Positions 35,549 through 48,163 of a stretch of 64,000 nt of DNA are shown one piece after another. The notes beneath the pieces are model-generated. The model was not told the origin of the DNA, did no database searches, and was given only the letters and a program-made list of their open reading frames with translations. Source of the stretch: Amblyomma americanum. Taxonomy: Eukaryota; Arthropoda; Arachnida; Ixodida; Ixodidae. Position numbers and translations under genes: made by a program. Each line of letters begins with the position of its first letter. The stretch's first letter is position 1. The stretch lies in NCBI RefSeq assembly GCF_052857255.1, contig NW_027526743.1, positions 1 through 64,000 on the forward strand, read 5' to 3'.

Positions 35549-37116
35549 GCGCAGTTATAAGAGAAAAAGTTTTGACGCGTATCAGAGGAACACTTGTAAA
35601 ACCTTTGTGTTGTGATTTAGCTCGTTTCGGTCTAAAACAGCTTGTTTCGCTTTATTAAGCAAGAATACATGCTTTTCGCGCAGTTATAAGAGAAAAAGTT
35701 TTGACGCGTGTCACAGGGACACTTGTAAAACCGATGTGTTCAGATTTAGCTCGTTTCGGTCTAAAACAACTTGTTTCGTTGTATAAGCACGAATACATGC
35801 TTTAGGCGCAGTTATAGAAGAAAAAGTTGACGCGTATCTAGACACTTGTAAAACCGATGTGTTGTGATTTAGCTCGTTTCGGTCTAAAACAGCTTGTTTC
35901 GTTGTATTAAGCAAGAATACATGCTTTTCGCGCAGTTATAAGAGAAAAAGTTTTGACGAGTATTACGTGGATACTTGTAAAACCGATGTGTTCAGATTTA
36001 GCTCGTTTCGGTCTAAAACAGCTTGTTTCGTTGTATTAAGCAAGAATACACGCTTTAACGCGCAGTTATAGAAGAAAAAGTTTTGACGCGTATCAGAGAG
36101 ACACTTGTAAAAACGATGTGTTGTGATTTAGCTCGTTTCGGTCTAAAACAGCTTGTTTCGCTTGTATTAAGCAAGAATACATGCTTTTCGCGCAGTTATA
36201 AGAGAAAAAGTTTTGACGAGTATCACGTGGATACTTGTAAAACCGATGTGTTCAGGATTTAGCTCGTTTCGGTCTAAAACAGCTTGTTTCGTTGTATTAA
36301 GCACGAATACATGCTTTTCGCGCAGTTATAAGAGTATCACGATATCACGAGTTATAAGAGTATCACGAGTAAGTTTTGACGAGTATCACGTGAACACTTG
36401 TAATACCGATGTGTTGTGATTTAGCTCGTTTCGGTCTAAAACAGCTTGTTTCGCTGTATTAAGCAAGAATACATGCTTTTCGCGCAGTTATAAGAGAAAA
36501 GTTTGACGAGTATCACTTGGAACACTTGTAGTACCGATGTGTTGTGATTTAGCTCGTTTCGGTCTAAAACAACTTGATTCGCTGTATTAAGCAAGAATAC
36601 ATGCTTTTCGCGCAGTTATAAGAGAAAAAGTTTTGACGCGTATTAGAGAGACACTTGTAAAACCGATGTGTTGTGATTTAGCTCGTTTCGGTCTAAAACA
36701 GCCTGTTTCGTAGTATTAAGCAAGAATACATGCTTTTCGCGCAGTTATAAGAGAAAAAGTTTTGACGCGTATCAGAGGAACACTTGTAAAACCTTTGTGT
36801 TGTGATTTAGCTCGTTTCGGTCTAAAACAGCTTGTTCGCTGTATTAAGCAAGAATACATGCTTTTCGCGCAGTTATAAGAGAAAAAGTTTTGACGCGTGT
36901 CACAGGGACACTTGTAAAACGATGTGTTCAGATTTAGCTCGTTTCGGTCTAAAACAACTTGTTTCGTTGTATTAAGCACGAATACATGCTTTAGCGCAGT
37001 TATAGAAGAAAAAGTTGACGCGTATTAGACACTTGTAAAACCGATGTGTTGTGATTTAGCTCGTTTCGGTCTAAAACAGCTTGTTTCGTTGTATTAAGCA
37101 AGAATACATGCTTTTC
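35549..37116 (+). repeat. HOR beta, copy 5, internally deleted
   Basis: Beta monomers 3-11 including one expansion monomer (36320), then the hybrid GCCTGTTTCGTAG monomer (36701), then beta monomers 3-5, then a jump to the TTATAAAAG/CTCATTTCGG monomer at 37117. The second expansion monomer is absent. One-base indels are dense (for example CGCTTGTATT near 36161, TTCAGGATTT near 36253, ACGATATCAC near 36340). Confidence 0.78.
36335..36371 (+). repeat. 34-bp expansion, type A, one base short (beta copy 5)
   Basis: Reads ACGATATCAC, one T fewer than other type A elements; it lies in the indel-rich zone, so the loss may be a consensus error. No expansion of either type occurs after this point. Confidence 0.85.
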
Positions 37117-40100
37117 GCGCAGTTATAAAAGAAAAAGTTTTGACGCGTATCAGAGGAACACTTGTAAAACCGATGTGTTGTGATTTAGCTCATTTCGGTC
37201 TAAACAGCTCGTTTCGCTGTATTAAGCAAGAATACATGCTTTTCGCGCAGTTATAAGAGAAAAAAGTTTTGACGAGTATCACGTGGATACTTGTAAAACC
37301 GATGTGTTCAAGATTTAGCTCGTTTTGCGTCTAAAACAGCTTGTTTCGCTGTATTAAGCAAGAATACATGCTTTTCGCGCAGTTATAAGAGAAAAAGTTT
37401 TGACGCGTATCAGAGGAACACTTGTAAAACCGATGTGTTGTGATTTAGCTCGTTTCGGTCTAAAAACAGCTTGTTTCGCTGTATTAAGCAAGAATACATG
37501 CTTTTCGCGCAGTTATAAGAGAAAAAAGTTTTGACGCGTATCAGAGGAACACTTGTAAAACCGATGTGTTGTGATTTAGCTCGTTTCGGTCTAAAACAGC
37601 TTGTTTCGCTGTATTAAGCAAGGAATACATGCTTTTCGCGCAGTTATAAGAGAAAAAGTTTTGACGCCTATCAGAGGAACACTTGTAAAACCGATGTGTT
37701 TCAGATTTAGCTCGTTTCGGTCTAAAACAGCTTGTTTCGTTGTATTAAGCACGAATACATGCTTTAACGCGCAGTTATAGGAAGAAAAGGTTTTGACGCG
37801 TATCAGAGACACTTGTAAAACCGATGTGTTGTGATTTAGCTCGTTTCGGTCTAAAACAGCTTGTTTCGTTGTATTAAGCAAGAATACATGCTTTTCGCGC
37901 AGTTATAAGAGAAAAAGTTGACGAGTATCACGTGGATACTTGTAAAACCGATGTGTTCAGATTTAGCTCGTTTCGGTCTAAAACAGCTTGTTTCGTTGTA
38001 TTAAGCACGAATACATGCTTTTCGCGCAGTTAAAAGAGAAAAGTTTTGACGAGTATCACGTGGAACACTTGTAATACCGATGTGTTGTGATTTAGCTCGT
38101 TTCGGTCTAAAACAGCTTGTTTCGCTGTATTAGCAAGAATACATGCTTTTCGCGCAGTTATGGGAGAAAAGTTTTGACGAGTATCACGTGGAACACTTGT
38201 AGTACCGATGTGTAGTGATTTAGCTCGTTTCGGTCTAAAACAACTTGATTCGCTGTATTAAGCAAGAATACATGCTTTTCGCGCAGTTATAAGAGAAAAA
38301 GTTTTGACGAGTATCACGTGATACTTGTAAACCGATGTGTTCAGATTTAGCTCGTTTCGGTCTAAAACAGCTTGTTTCGTTGTATTAAGCAAGAATACAT
38401 GCTTTTCGTGCAGTTATAAGAGAAAAAGTTTTGACGCGTATTAGAGAGACACTTGTAAAACCGATGTGTTGTGATTAGCTCGTTTCGGTCTAAAACAGCT
38501 TGTTTCGCTGTATTAAGCAAGAAATACATGCTTTTCGCGCAGTTATAAAAGAAAAAGTTTTGACGCGTATCAGAGGAACACTTGTAAAACCGATGTGTTG
38601 TGATTTAGCTCGTTTCGGTCTAAAACAGCTTGTTTCGCTGTATTAAGCAAGAATACATGCTTTTCGCGCAGTTATAAAAGAAAAAGTTTTGACGAGTATC
38701 ACTTGGAACACTTGTAGTACCGATGTGTTGTGATTTAGCTCGTTTCGGTCTAAAACAGCTTGTTTCGTTGTATTAAGCAAGAATACATGCTTTTACGCGC
38801 AGTTATAAGAGAAAAAGTTTTGACGCGTATTAGAGAGACCACTTGTAAAACCGATGTGTTGTGATTAGCTCGTTTCGGTCTAATAACAGCTTGTTTCGTT
38901 GTATTAAGCAAGAATACATGCTTTTCGCGCAGTTATAAGAGAAAAAGTTTTGACGAGTATCACGTGGTACTTGTAAAAACCGATGTGTTTAGATTTACCT
39001 CGTTTCGGTCAAAACAGCTTGTTTCGTTGTATTAAGCACGAATACATGCTTTTCGCGCAGTTAAAAGAGAAAAAGTTTTGACGAGTATCACGTGGAACAC
39101 CTTGTAGTAACCGATGTGTTGTGATTTAGCTCATTTCGGTCTAAAACAGCTTGTTTCGCTGTATTAAGCAAGAATACATGCTTTTCGCGCAGTTATAAGA
39201 GAAAAAGTTTGACAGCGTGTCACAGGACACTTGTGAAACCGATGTGTTCAGATTTAGCTCGTTTCGGTCTGAAACAGCTTGTTTCGTTGTATTAAGCACG
39301 AATACATGCTTTTCGCGCCAGTTCTAAGAGAAAAAGTTTTAGACGCGTATCAGAGGAACACTTGTAAAACCGATGTGTTGTGATTTAGCTCGTTTCGGTC
39401 TAAAACAGCTTGTTTCGCTGTATTAAGCAAGAATACATGCTTTTCGCGCAGTTATAGGAGAAAAAGTTTTGACGCGTATCAGAGGAACACTTGTAAAACC
39501 GATGTGTTGTGATTTAGCTCGTTTCGGTCTAAAACAGCTTGTTTCGCCTGTATTAAGCAAGAATACATGCTTTTCGCGCAGTTATAAGAGAAAAAGTTTT
39601 GACGCGTATCAGAGGAACACTTGTAAAACCGAATGTGTTCAGATTTAGCTCGTTTCGTCTAAAACAGCTTGTTTCGTTGTATTAAGCACGAATACATGCT
39701 TTACGCGCAGTTATAGAAGAAAAAGTTTTGACGCGTATCAGAGACGTAAAACCGATGTGTTGTGATTTAGCTCGTTTCCGGTCTAAAACAGCTTGTTTCG
39801 TTGTATTAAGCAAGAATACATGCTTTTCGCGCAGTTATAAGAGAAAAGTTTTGAGTATCACGTGGATACTTGTAAAAACCGATGTGTTCAAATTTAGCTC
39901 GTTTCGTCTAAAACAGCTTGTTTCGTTGTATTAAGCACGAATACATGCTTTTCGCGCAGTTATAAGAGAAAAGTTTTGACGAGTATCACGTGGAACACTT
40001 GTAATACCGATGTGTTGTGATTTAGCTCGTTTCGGTTTAAAACAGCTTGTTTCGCTGTATTAAGCAAGAATACATGCTTTTCGCGCAGTTATAAGAGAAA

Positions 40101-41618
40101 AAGTTTTGACGCGTATCAGAGGAACACTTGTAAAACCGATGTGTTGTGATTTAGCTCATTTCGGTCTAAAACAGCTTGTTTCGCTGTATTAAGCAAGAAT
40201 ACATGCTTTTCGCGCAGTTATAAGAGAAAAGTTTTGAAGCGTGTCACAGGGACACTTGTAAAACCGATGTGTTCAGATTTAGCTCGTTTCGGTCTGAAAC
40301 AGCTTCTTTCGTAGTAATAAGCAAGAATACATGCTTTTCGCGCAGTTATAAGAGAAAATGTTTTGACGCGTATCAGAGGAACACTTAAAACCTTTGTGTT
40401 GTGATTTAGCTCGTTTCGGTCTAAAAACAGCTTGTTTCGCTGTAATAAGCAAGAATACATGCTTTTCGCCGCAGTTATAAGAGAAAAAGTTTTGACGCGT
40501 ATAGAGAGACACTTGTAAAACCGATGTTTTTGTGATTTAGCTCGTTTCGGTCTAAAACAGCTTGTTTCGTTGTATTAAGCAAGAATACATGCTTTTCGCG
40601 CAGTTATAAGAGAAAAAGTTTTGAGTATCACGTGGATACTTGTAAAACCGATGTGTTCAGATTTAGCTCGTTTCGGTCTAAAACAGCTTGTTTCGTTGTA
40701 TTAAGCACGAATACATGCTTTTCGCGCAGTTATAAGAGAAAAAGTTTTGACGAGTATCACGTGGAACACTTGTAATACCATGTGTTGTGATTTAGCTCGT
40801 TTCGGTCTAAAACAGCTTGTTTCGCTGTATTAAGCAAGAATACAATGCTTTTCGCGCAGTTATAAGAGAAAAAGTTTTGACGCGTATCAGAGAACACTTG
40901 TAAAACCAATGTGTTGTGATTTAGCTCATTTAGGTCTAAAACAGCTTGTTTCGCTGTATTGAGCAAGAATACATGCTTTTCGCGCAGTTATAAGAGAAAA
41001 AGTTTTGACGCGTATCAGAGGAACACTTGTAAAACCGATGTGTTCAGATTTAGCTCGTTTCGGTCTAAAACAGCTTGTTTCGTTGTATTAAGCACGAATA
41101 AATGCTTTACGCGCAGTTATAGAAGAAAAAGTTTTGACGCGTATCAGAGACACTTGTAAAACCGATGTGTTGTGATTTAGCTCGTTTCGGTCTAAAACAG
41201 CTTGTTTCGTTGTATTAAGCAAGAATACATGCTTTTCGCCCAGTTATAAGAGAAAAAGTTTTGACGCGTATCAGAGGAACACTTGTAAAACCTTTGTGTT
41301 GTGATTTAGCTCGTTTCGGTCTAAAATAGCTTGTTTCGCTGTATTAAGCAAGAGTACATGCTTTAGGCGCAGATATAGAAGAAAAAGTTTTGACGCGTAT
41401 TAGACACTTGTAAAACCGATGTGTTGATGATTTAGCTCGTTTCGGTCTAAAACACGCTTGTTTCCTTGTATTAAGCAAGATACATGCTTTTCGCGCAGTT
41501 ATAGAGAAAAAGTTTTGACGAGTATCACGTGGAGACTTGTAAAACGATGTGTTCAGATTTAGCTCGTTTCGGTCTAAAACAGCTTGTTCGTTGTATTAAG
41601 CACGAATACATGCTTTTC
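37117..41618 (+). repeat. Copy of 27473-31967 (35-monomer block)
   Basis: Same monomer order as 27473-31967; the offset grows from 9,644 to 9,653 as single-base insertions accumulate. It carries the private markers CAGCTCGTTTCG, GACGCCTATC, TTTAGATTTACCTCG, CAGAGACGTAAAACC, GAAGCGTGTCAC and CCAATGTG (40906). Similarity ends inside the monomer 41493-41618, which finishes AGCACGAATAC where the parent finishes with the ACGCTTTACG class. Confidence 0.83.
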
Positions 41619-42004
41619 GCGCAGTTAAAAGAGAAAAAGTTTTGCCGAGTATCACGTGGAACACTTGTAATACCGATGTGTTGTGATTTAGCTCGTTTCG
41701 GTCTAAAACAGCTTGTTTCGCTGTATTAAGCAAGAATACATGCTTTTCGCGCAGTTATAGAGAGAAAAAGTTTTGACGCGTATTAGAGAGACACTTGTAA
41801 AACCGATGTTTTGTGATTTAGCTCGTTTCGGTCTAAAACAGCTTGTTTCGTTGTATTAAGCAAGAATACATGCTTTTCGCGCAGTTATAAGAGAAAAAGT
41901 TTTGAGTATCACGTGGATACTTGTAAAACCGATGTGTTCAGATTTAGCTCGTTTCGGTCTAAAACAGCTTATTTCGCTGTATTAAGCAAGAATACATGCT
42001 TTTC
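41619..42004 (+). repeat. Three linking monomers
   Basis: A TTAAAAGAG monomer with TTTTGCCGAG, an ATTAGAGAG monomer with CGATGTTTTGTG, and a TTTTGAGTATCACG monomer with CAGCTTATTTCG. The first two recur at about 46.0-46.2 and 47.2-47.4 kb. They bridge the two adjacent copies of the block that begins with GACGCCTATC. Confidence 0.75.
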
Positions 42005-45000
42005 GCGCAGGTATAAGAGAAAAAGTTTTGACGCCTATCAGAGGAACACTGTAAAACCGATGTGTTCAGATTTAGCTCGTTTCGGTCTAAAACAGCTTGT
42101 TTCGTTGTATTAAGCACGAATACATGCTTTACGCGCAGTTATAGAAGAAAAAGTTTTGACGCCGTATCAGAGACACTTGTAAACCGATGTGTTGTGATTT
42201 AGCTCGTTTCGGTCTAAAACAGCTTGTTTCGTTGTATTAAGCAAGAATACATGCTTTTCGCGCAGTTATAAGAGAAAAAGTTGACGAGTATCACGTGGAT
42301 ACTTGTAAAACCGATGTGTTCAGATTTAGCTCGTTTCGGTCTAAAACAGCTTGTTTCGTTGTATTAAGCACGAATACATGCTTTTCGCGCAGTTAAAAGA
42401 GAAAAAGTTTTGACGAGTATCACGTGGAACACTTGTAATACCGATGTGTTGTGATTTAGCTCGTTTCGGTCTAAAACAGCTTGTTTCGCTGTATTAGGCA
42501 AGAATACATGCTTTTCGCGCAGTTATAGGAGAAAAAGTTTTGACGAGTATCACGTGGAACACTTGTAGTACCGATGTGTAGTGATTTAGCTCGTTTCGGT
42601 CTAAAACAACTTGATTCGCTGTATTAAGCAAGAATACATGCTTTTCGCGCAGTTATAAGAGAAAAAGTTTTGACGAGTATCACGTGGATACTTGTAAAAC
42701 CGATGTGTTCAGATTTAGCTCGTTTCGGTCTAAAACAGCTTGTTTCGTTGTATTAAGCAAGAATACATGCTTTTCGTGCAGTTATAAGAGAAAAAGTTTT
42801 GACGCGTATTAGAGAGACACTTGTAAAACCGATGTGTTGTGATTAGCTCGTTTCGGTCTAAAACAGCTTGTTTCGCTGTATTAAGCAAGAATACATGCTT
42901 TTCGCGCAGTTATAAAAGAAAAAGTTTTGACGCGTATCAGAGGAACACTTGTAAAACCGATGTGTTGTGATTTAGCTCGTTTCGGTCTAAAACAGCTTGT
43001 TTCGCTGTATTAAGCAAGAATACAATGCTTTTCGCGCAGTTATAAAAGAAAAAGTTTTGACGAGTATCACTTGGAACACTTGTAGTACCGATGTGTTGTG
43101 ATTTAGCTCGTTTCGGTCTAAAACAGCTTGTTTCGTTGTATTAAGCAAGAATACATGCTTTTTCGCGCAGTTATAAGAGAAAAAGTTTTGACGCGTATTA
43201 GAGAGACACTTGTAAAACCGATGTGTTGTGATTAGCTCGTTTCGGTCTAAAACAGCTTGTTTCGTTGTATTAAGCAAGAATACATGCTTTTCGCGCAGTT
43301 ATAAGAGAAAAAGTTTTGACGAGTATCACGTGGATACTTGTAAAACCGATGTGTTTAGATTTACCTCGTTTCGGTCAAAAACAGCTTGTTTCGTTGTATT
43401 AAGCACGAATACATGCTTTTCGCGCAGTTAAAAGAGAAAAGTTTTGAACGAGTATCACGTGGAACACTTGTAGTACCGATGTGTTGTGATTTAGCTCATT
43501 TCGGTCTAAAACAGCTTGTTTCGCTGTATTAAGCAAGAATACATGCTTTTCGCGCAGTTATAAGAGAAAAAGTTTTGACGCGTGTCACAGGGACACTTGT
43601 GAAACCGATGTGTTCAGATTTAGCTCGTTTCGGTCTGAAACAGCTTGTTTCGTTGTATTAAGCACGAATACATGCTTTTCGCGCAGTTCTAAGAGAAAAA
43701 GTTTAGACGCGTATCAGAGGAACACTTGTAAAACCGATGTGTTGTGATTTAGCTCGTTTCGGTCTAAAACAGCTTGTTTCGCTGTATTAAGCAAGAATAC
43801 ATGCTTTTCGCGCAGTTATAGGAGAAAAAGTTTTGACGCGTATCAGAGGAACACTTGTAAAACCGATGTGTTGTGATTTAGCTCGTTTCGGTCTAAAACA
43901 GCTTGTTTCGCTGTATTAAGCAAGAATACATGCTTTTCGCGCAGTTATAGGAGAAAAAGTTTTGACGCGTATCAGAGGAACACTTGTAAAACCGATGTGT
44001 TCACATTTAGCTCGTTTCGGTCTAAAACAGCTTGTTTCGTTGTATTAAGCACGAATACATGCTTTACGCGCAGTTATAGAAGAAAAAGTTTTGACGCGTA
44101 TCAGAGACGTAAAACCGATGTGTTGTGATTTAGCTCGTTTCGGTCTAAAACAGCTTGTTTCGTTGTATTAAGCAAGAATACATGCTTTTCGCGCAGTTAT
44201 AAGAGAAAAAGTTTTGAGTATCACGTGGATACTTGTAAAACCGATGTGTTCAGATTTAGCTCGTTTCGGTCTAAAACAGCTTGTTTCGTTGTATTAAGCA
44301 CGAATACATGCTTTTCGCGCAGTTATAAGAGAAAAAGTTTTGACGAGTATCACGTGGAACACTTGTAATACCGATGTGTTGTGATTTAGCTCGTTTCGGT
44401 TTAAAACAGCTTGTTTCGCTGTATTAAGCAAGAATACATGCTTTTCGCGCAGTTATAAGAGAAAAAGTTTTGACGCGTATCAGAGGAACACTTGTAAAAC
44501 CGATGTGTTGTGATTTAGCTCATTTCGGTCTAAAACAGCTTGTTTCGCTGTATTAAGCAAGAATACATGCTTTTCGCGCAGTTATAAGAGAAAAAGTTTT
44601 GACGCGTGTCACAGGGACACTTGTAAAACCGATGTGTTCAGATTTAGCTCGTTTCGGTCTGAAACAGCTTCTTTCGTAGTAATAAGCAAGAATACATCCT
44701 TTTCGCGCAGTTATAAGAGAAAATGTTTTGACGCGTATCAGAGGAACACTTAAAACCTTTGTGTTGTGATTTAGCTCGTTTCGGTCTAAAACAGCTTGTT
44801 TCGCTGTAATAAGCAAGAATACATGCTTTTCGCGCAGTTATAAGAGAAAAAGTTTTGAGTATCACGTGGATACTTGTAAAACCGATGTGTTCAGATTTAG
44901 CTCGTTTCGGTCTAAAACAGCTTGTTTCGTTGTATTAAGCAAGAATACATGCTTTTCGCGCAGTTATAAGAGAAAAAGTTTTGAGTATCACGTGGATACT

Positions 45001-45083
45001 TGTAAAACCGATGTGTTCAGATTTAGCTCGTTTCGGTCTAAAACAGCTTGTTTCGTTGTATTAAGCACGAATACATGCTTTTC
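42005..45083 (+). repeat. Third copy of the 27989-31.1 kb block
   Basis: Starts with the GACGCCTATC monomer (also at 27989 and 37638) and runs through the GTGATTAGC, TTTAGATTTACCTCG, TTCTAAGAG, CAGAGACGTAAAACC and CAGCTTCTTTCG monomers. Offsets are 14,016-14,017 to the first copy and about 4,361-4,367 to the second. Near 44.8-45.0 kb two consecutive TTTTGAGTATCACG monomers replace the pair found at 30.8-31.0 kb. Confidence 0.83.
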
Positions 45084-46238
45084 GCGCAGTTATAAGAGAA
45101 AAAGTTTTGACGAGTATCACGTGGAACACTTGTAATACCGATGTGTTGTGATTTAGCTCGTTTCGGTCTAAAACAGCTTGTTTCGCTGTATTAAGCAAGA
45201 ATACATGCTTTTCGCGCAGTTATAAGAGAAAAAGTTTTGACGCGTATCAGAGGAACACTTGTAAAACCAATGTGTTGTGATTTAGCTCATTTAGGTCTAA
45301 AACAGCTTGTTTCGCTGTATTGAGCAAGAATACATGCTTTTCGCGCAGTTATAAGAGAAAAAGTTTTGACGCGTATCAGAGGAACACTTGTAAAACCAAT
45401 GTGTTCAGATTTAGCTCGTTTCGGTCTAAAACAGCTTGTTTCGTTGTAATAAGCACGAATAAATGCTTTACGCGCAGTTATAGAAGAAAAAGTTTTGACG
45501 CGTATCAGAGACACTTGTAAAACCGATGTGTTGTGATTTAGCTCGTTTCGGTCTAAAACAGCTTGTTTCGTTGTATTAAGCAAGAATACATGCTTTTCGC
45601 CCAGTTATAAGAGAAAAAGTTTTGACGCGTATCAGAGGAACACTTGTAAAACCTTTGTGTTGTGATTTAGCTCGTTTCGGTCTAAAACAGCTTGTTTCGC
45701 TGTATTAAGCAAGAGTACATGCTTTAGGCGCAGTTATAGAAGAAAAAGTTTTGACGCGTATTAGACACTTGTAAAACCGATGTGTTGTGATTTAGCTCGT
45801 TTCGGTCTAAAACAGCTTGTTTCGTTGTATTAAGCAAGAATACATGCTTTTCGCGCAGTTATAAGAGAAAAAGTTTTGACGAGTATCACGTGGAGACTTG
45901 TAAAACCGATGTGTTCAGATTTAGCTCGTTTCGGTCTAAAACAGCTTGTTTCGTTGTATTAAGCACGAATACAAGCTTTCGCGCAGTTAAAAGAGAAAAA
46001 GTTTTGCGAGTATCACGTGGAACACTTGTAATACCGATGTGTTGTGATTTAGCTCGTTTCGGTCTAAAACAGCTTGTTTCGCTGTATTAAGCAAGAATAC
46101 ATGCTTTTCGCGCAGTTATAAGAGAAAAAGTTTTGACGCGTATTAGAGAGACACTTGTAAAACCGATGTTTTGTGATTTAGCTCGTTTCGGTCTAAAACA
46201 GCTTGTTTCGTTGTATTAAGCACGAATACATGCTTTTC
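45084..46238 (+). repeat. Tandem block, copy 1 of 3 (9 monomers)
   Basis: Starts with a GTGGAACAC monomer, then the CCAATGTG/CATTTAGG monomer (45267), the CTGTATTGAGC and CACGAATAAATGC monomers, a CGCCCAG joint, GAGTACATGC with CTTTAGG, the GTGGAGAC monomer, a TTTTGCGAG monomer and the CGATGTTTTGTG monomer. A private GTTGTAATAAGC occurs near 45446 and is shared with copy 2 (near 46603). Confidence 0.82.
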
Positions 46239-47522
46239 GCGCAGTTATAAGAGAAAAAGTTTTGAACGAGTATCACGTGGAACACTTGTAATACCGATGT
46301 GTTGTGATTTAGCTCGTTTCGGTCTAAAAACAGCTTGTTTCGCTGTATTAAGCAAGAATACATGCTTTTCGCGCAGTTATAAGAGAAAAAGTTTTGACGC
46401 GTATCAGAGGAACACTTGTAAAACCAATGTGTTGTGATTTAGCTCATTTAGGTCTAAAACAGCTTGTTTCGCTGTATTGAGCAAGAATACATGCTTTTCG
46501 CGCAGTTATAAGAGAAAAAGTTTTGACGCGTATCAGAGGAACACTTGTAAAACCAATGTGTTCAGATTTAGCTCGTTTCGGTCTAAAAACAGCTTGTTTC
46601 GTTGTAATAAGCACGAATAAATGCTTTACGCGCAGTTATAGAAGAAAAAGTTTTGACGCGTATCAGAGACACTTGTAAAACCGATGTGTTGTGATTTAGC
46701 TCGTTTCGGTCTAAAACAGCTTGTTCGTTGTATTAAGCAAGAATACATGCTTTTCGCCCAGTTATAAGAGAAAAAGTTTTGACGCGTATCAGAGGAACAC
46801 TTGTAAAACCTTTGTGTTGTGATTTAGCTCGTTTCGGTCTAAAACAGCTTGTTTCGCTGTATTAAGCAAGAGTACATGCTTTAGGCGCAGTTATAGAAGA
46901 AAAAGTTTTGACGCGTATTAGACACTTGTAAAACCGATGTGTTGTGATTTAGCTCGTTTCGGTCTAAAACAGCTTGTTTCGTTGTATTAAGCAAGAATAC
47001 ATGCTTTTCGCGCAGTTATAAGAGAAAAAGTTTTGACGAGTATCACGTGGAGACTTGTAAAACCGATGTGTTCAGATTTAGCTCGTTTCGGTCTAAAACA
47101 GCTTGTTTCGTTGTATTAAGCACGAATACAAGCTTTTCGCGCAGTTAAAAGAGAAAAAGTTTTGCCGAGTATCACGTGGAACACTTGTAATACCGATGTG
47201 TTGTGATTTAGCTCGTTTCGGTCTAAAACAGCTTGTTTCGCTGTATTAAGCAAGAATACATGCTTTTCGCGCAGTTATAGAGAAAAAGTTTTGACGCGTA
47301 TTAGAGAGACACTTGTAAAACCGATGTTTTGTGATTTAGCTCGTTTCGGTCTAAAACAGCTTGTTTCGTTGTATTAAGCAAGAATACATGCTTTTCGCGC
47401 AGTTATAAGAGAAAAAGTTTTGAGTATCACGTGGGGACTTGTAAAACCGATGTGTTCAGATTTAGCTCGTTTCGGTCTAAAACAGCTTGTTTCGTTGTAT
47501 TAAGCACGAATACATGCTTTTC
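46239..47522 (+). repeat. Tandem block, copy 2 of 3 (10 monomers)
   Basis: Same order as copy 1 (CCAATGTG at 46424, offset 1,157) with one extra TTTTGAGTATCACG monomer reading GTGGGGAC near 47425 before the next restart. Single-base insertions at TTGAACGAG (46264) and GTCTAAAAACAG (46325 and 46585) account for small offset changes. Confidence 0.82.
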
Positions 47523-48163
47523 GCGCAGTTATAAGAGAAAAAGTTTGACGAGTATCACGTGGAACACTTGTAATACCGATGTGTTGTGATTTAGCTCGTT
47601 TCGGTCTAAAACAGCTTGTTTCGCTGTATTAAGCAAGAATACATGCTTTTCGCGCAGTTATAAGAGAAAAAGTTTGACGCGTATCAGAGGAACACTTGTA
47701 AAACCAATGTGTTGTGATTTAGCTCATTTAGGTCTAAAACAGCTTGTTTCGCTGTATTGAGCAAGAATACATGCTTTTCGCGCAGTTATAAGAGAAAAAG
47801 TTTTGACGCGTATCAGAGGAACACTTGTAAAACCGATGTGTTCAGATTTAGCTCGTTTCGGTCTAAAACAGCTTGTTTCGTTGTATTAAGCACGAATAAA
47901 TGCTTTACGCGCAGTTATAGAAGAAAAAGTTTTGACGCGTATCAGAGACACTTGTAAAACCGATGTGTTGTGATTAGCTCGTTTCGGTCTAAAACAGCTT
48001 GTTTCGTTGTATTAAGCAAGAATACATGCTTTTCGCCCAGTTATAAGAGAAAAAGTTTTGACGCGTATCAGAGGAACACTTGTAAAACCTTTGAGTTGTG
48101 ATTTAGCTCGTTTCGGACTAAAACAGCTTGTTTCGCTGTATTAAGCAAGAGTACATGCTTTTC
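47523..48163 (+). repeat. Tandem block, copy 3 of 3, partial
   Basis: Five monomers: GTGGAACAC, CCAATGTG (47704), the CACGAATAAATGC pair, and the CGCCCAG monomer. The last keeps GAGTACATGC but ends CTTTTCGCG instead of CTTTAGGCG, so the switch to other sequence lies inside that monomer. Both of the first two monomers read AAGTTTGACG, one T short. Confidence 0.8.

Larger units (their letters stand above)
33590..43445. other. Zone of dense single-base indels (probable low consensus quality)
   Basis: From about 33.59 kb, one-base gains and losses appear in most monomers: AGAGAAAAAAG (33592), TAGTACCCGATG (33632), CTCGTTCGGTC (33655), GTCTAAAAACAG (33922), CGCAAGTTATAAG (34136), CGTGTATTAAG (35006), CTTTAACGCG (36053), CAAGGAATAC (37619), TTATGGGAG (38159), AGACCACTTG (38837), AACACCTTGTAGTAACCG (39096). 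Many fall in or beside homopolymers, as expected of noisy long reads. Copies of the same blocks before 33 kb lack most of them. Density falls after about 43.5 kb with scattered cases to about 48.7 kb. Confidence 0.8.

Noticed and set aside
33590..43445. Indel-rich zone as a biologically hypermutable or pseudogenised segment
   Set aside because: The indels are mostly single bases near homopolymers and start abruptly, while the same blocks are clean elsewhere. Sequencing or consensus error is the simpler explanation.
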